Below are positions 61,866 through 64,000 of a stretch of DNA of 64,000 bases, piece after piece. Within the stretch, counting starts at the first letter, position 1. Each line of letters starts with the position of its first letter. The notes beneath the pieces were generated by a model that did not search any database, was not told where the DNA came from, and worked only from the letters and a program-made list of their open reading frames with translations. This stretch comes from Trogon surrucura (lineage: Eukaryota > Chordata > Aves > Trogoniformes > Trogonidae): the NCBI GenBank assembly GCA_020746105.1, contig CM036622.1, positions 14,613,987 to 14,677,986 on the forward strand, given 5' to 3'. The translations under genes were made by a program, and so were the position numbers.

Positions 61866-62460
61866 TGTCAGGGGTTTGGGCGAGGCCATCCACTAAACAC
61901 CGACAGGTGCTCTCTAACACTTCTCCCTCCCCGAAAGGAAAGAGAATGAGGCAGAGAGAATTACGGGTTTGAAAAGAAAACTAAAAGAGTTCTTGTTGGT
62001 TGTCTGTCCTGTCAGTTCCTTCCTGGAGGAGCAACCTTTTACTTCCTTGTGACCCTTTTTACTTCCCGGCACCCCCAGTGTGGCACACAAGATCCAGGAG
62101 TGTACTTGGTCACTGTAGGAGCAAGTATCAGTAAGAACCTTTCTGCACACCAATCCCTGGTAGTAACTGTAAACTTCAGGTTTTATCACTTCTAGTAGCA
62201 GACACTGTCTGCAAAAACACACTGTTAACTTCAGAATCTGTAGTCTCTTAGATGAGACTGAGCTGAAAATTAAATTCACTGAACAGAACTGATTCTGTTT
62301 ACCCAAGTCTAAGTTCCACACTTACTATCCATTTCATAATACTTTTATTTTTCCCCATGAGTCCTTTGGCAAGGTGTCATCAGGTTCCCGGTGTCTGCTG
62401 TCTGTGGCGTGATAGCATCCCATCTGGCTAAACCCTCTAGCTCCCCTTGTGAAAACCTCT
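61866..62460 (-). mobile_element. Probable ERV LTR, ERVK-like (minus strand)
   Basis: The segment opens with TGTCAGGGGTTTGGGCG and contains CpG-bearing, C-rich blocks unlike the flanks: 'CCGACAGGTGCTCTC' near 61904 and 'GTGTGGCACACAAGATCCAGGAG' near 62078-62100. A third such block, 'CATCAGGTTCCCGGTGTCTGCTGTC', lies near 62378-62402. These fit my memory of a neoavian class II LTR lying in reverse. An AATAAA on the minus strand lies near 62341-62350. The right boundary and any target duplication could not be fixed, so the limits are estimates and the element may be only part of an LTR. Confidence 0.5.
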
Positions 62461-64000
62461 GAGTCTGGTAATGCACAGGAAGATGATTTTCAGTTTCAGT
62501 CTAGAAGATTAGTAAGTAATATTTATACTGTGGTTACCCTAGTAGTTTTGCAAGCTGTTTCAGCATCTGCTTTGGAGACACTGCAGTCCTGCAAACACTG
62601 CCACTGTCTCATGGAAGGTATTAAGGGGCTGGAGTCTATGCTGGCATCATGGAAATGTGCTCGTTTACCTTGGCTGAATGTCTAGCCCATGAATGAAATT
62701 CTCCAAATGTTGACTACAATTGCTGTTTGCAGAGCAGTGGATTTTCTGTATAAAAGTCTTCCCTGTGCACTTGGTAGCAAATTCTGATATGGCCATACTC
62801 TGAATTCATTAGTTTCTGTGTAAATCTGGAGCCAATTCTGAAGATGTCAGTAAAGTTGCCCTGTATTAACTTTAGTGTAACACTGATGGAAGTACAGCCT
62901 GCTGTCTCTATTGGTGATATGTCTGGTCTGTCACCAGTTATGTGCATTTTTAGTTGATGAGATTGCCCTTTTCCCAACTGTTTCCCTGACAGGTGGGTTT
63001 TGTAGTTACTTGAAGTATCCCGATTCCCAGTGGACAGAATAATCAGTCTGATCGTTGCAACGAGCTTTCCATTGACTGCTGGACCAGCCTGTGTTCAAGC
63101 TGCCATCCATCTCCTAGGCCTTTCTTGCTGCCAGCATGTCAGCTGACATTATCCCTCCTACTCAACTGAACTAATCTGGACAATGCTGGCCTCTTGCCAG
63201 CTCAGCACTTCATCATTAACTCTCCTCCTAGAATCTCATTTTTTTGTAGATATCCATTTTATTCTGCCTCAGCCACTTCCATGTAAAGCTCTTCAATCTT
63301 CTAAGCAATAACCTTTTTAATCTATGTGCTATAATGTTTTCTTAAGAATTTATGATTTTTCCATTCCTCTCTCCCTTCCTACTTGTGAATTGCCATATTA
63401 CCCTGCTTATAGTTTGCAAATACTCTCTGGAAGGTCCTTATCTTGGCTTCCTTCCTCTTCTAGAGGAAAAAAAAAAAAAAAGAAAAACCCAACCTTTAAT
63501 GAACTTGCTGCTAAAGTAGATTAGCCATTTTCTGTTAGCAAGATTGATGATGCTATCAAGACTATTAAGTCACTAGGTATGAATTCCTCATTGTGTAAAC
63601 CCAAAGTAATAAGCACTTTTAAAGCTCCAGGCTATCCGTCTCAGTGTTGCCTTTCCAGTGTTCTTTCCTAAATGAAAAATAAATAATAACAAAAAAGGAA
63701 GAGGTAGGAAAGAGGCTGTTAATTTCAAACTGTGAGGCTGCTGACATTATTTTTACCTGGTTTGATTGTTTGGCTTGATTTGTTGAATCTAGAATTGCAG
63801 ACTTCCCTGTGTTGTAGCTGTGTTTCAGGATTTTTGAAACAGAATATTGTGCTATGGCTTATTGGTTTGTCTGGCTACCAGGGAGAGACGATTCTGGAAG
63901 CAGACTGCAGGAAAAGATAGCCAAAATGAGTTGACTTTTGAGGAATAATTCAAAGTAAGTGAGGAGATTGTTTTATCTTTTGTCAATATTTAGAGGAACT
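62461..64000. other. Unique sequence, no gene recognised
   Basis: No coding or RNA gene is visible. An A15 run lies at 63467-63481. Short open frames here are Leu/Ser-rich and without motifs. Confidence 0.55.

Noticed and set aside
1-64000. CRISPR arrays, bacterial operons, tRNA or rRNA genes
   Set aside because: No regularly spaced repeats with unique spacers, no tRNA-like B-box in the right context and no rRNA core sequence was seen. The repeats are clearly avian nuclear, so prokaryotic feature types do not apply.

Overview
The window looks like bird nuclear DNA, most likely from a neoavian species. The evidence is the repeats: at least six copies of the avian LINE CR1, two with short runs of the CR1 3' octamer ATTCTATG or ATTCTGTG on clear ORF2 3' halves, plus several endogenous-retrovirus LTRs. 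One LTR (47911-49004) resembles a family I remember as common in songbirds and other Neoaves. That species-level placement rests on memory, not on a search. The rest is AT-rich, with no gene I can recognise on either strand. I read it as a gene desert or part of a very large intron. Most open frames are short and unrelated to any family I know; those with recognisable content are CR1 ORF2 remnants, and the long one at 48.3-49.0 kb is a chance frame across an LTR.

Layout. 1-8.8 kb: unique AT-rich sequence with a C20 run. 8.8-9.0 kb: CR1 3' tail. 10.9-11.7 kb: minus-strand LTR with a 32-bp tandem array at one end and a polypurine-like tract plus a little internal sequence at the other, followed by an A/C-rich low-complexity block. 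11.8-23.4 kb: unique sequence with a T31 run and a G/T-rich block. 23.4-24.3 kb: CR1 truncated at the reverse-transcriptase active site, then a C27 run. 27.3-27.8 kb: minus-strand CR1. 28.85 kb: a near-perfect 25-bp palindrome. 37.5-40.2 kb: the longest CR1, split by a 374-bp solo LTR with an imperfect 6-bp target duplication; a second, roughly 55-bp CR1 tail lies 0.7 kb downstream. 47.9-49.0 kb: 1.09-kb solo LTR with a perfect 5-bp target duplication (TCCTG). 52.7-53.7 kb: CR1 whose ORF2 3' half is still fully open. 60.8-61.2 kb: short CR1 with a 12-bp duplication at its 5' junction. 61.87-62.46 kb: probable further LTR.

There is no operon or pathway here. The genetic content is a layered record of retrotransposition: older, frameshifted CR1 copies, one of them later hit by an LTR element, and a younger CR1 group (23.4, 52.7 and 60.8 kb) sharing the same ORF2 C-terminal type and 3' tail. 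I did not find a new biological system. The items most worth a second look are the 28.85-kb palindrome, the tandem array in the 10.9-kb LTR, the nested LTR, the CR1 junction duplication, and candidate conserved non-coding segments that need alignment to test.
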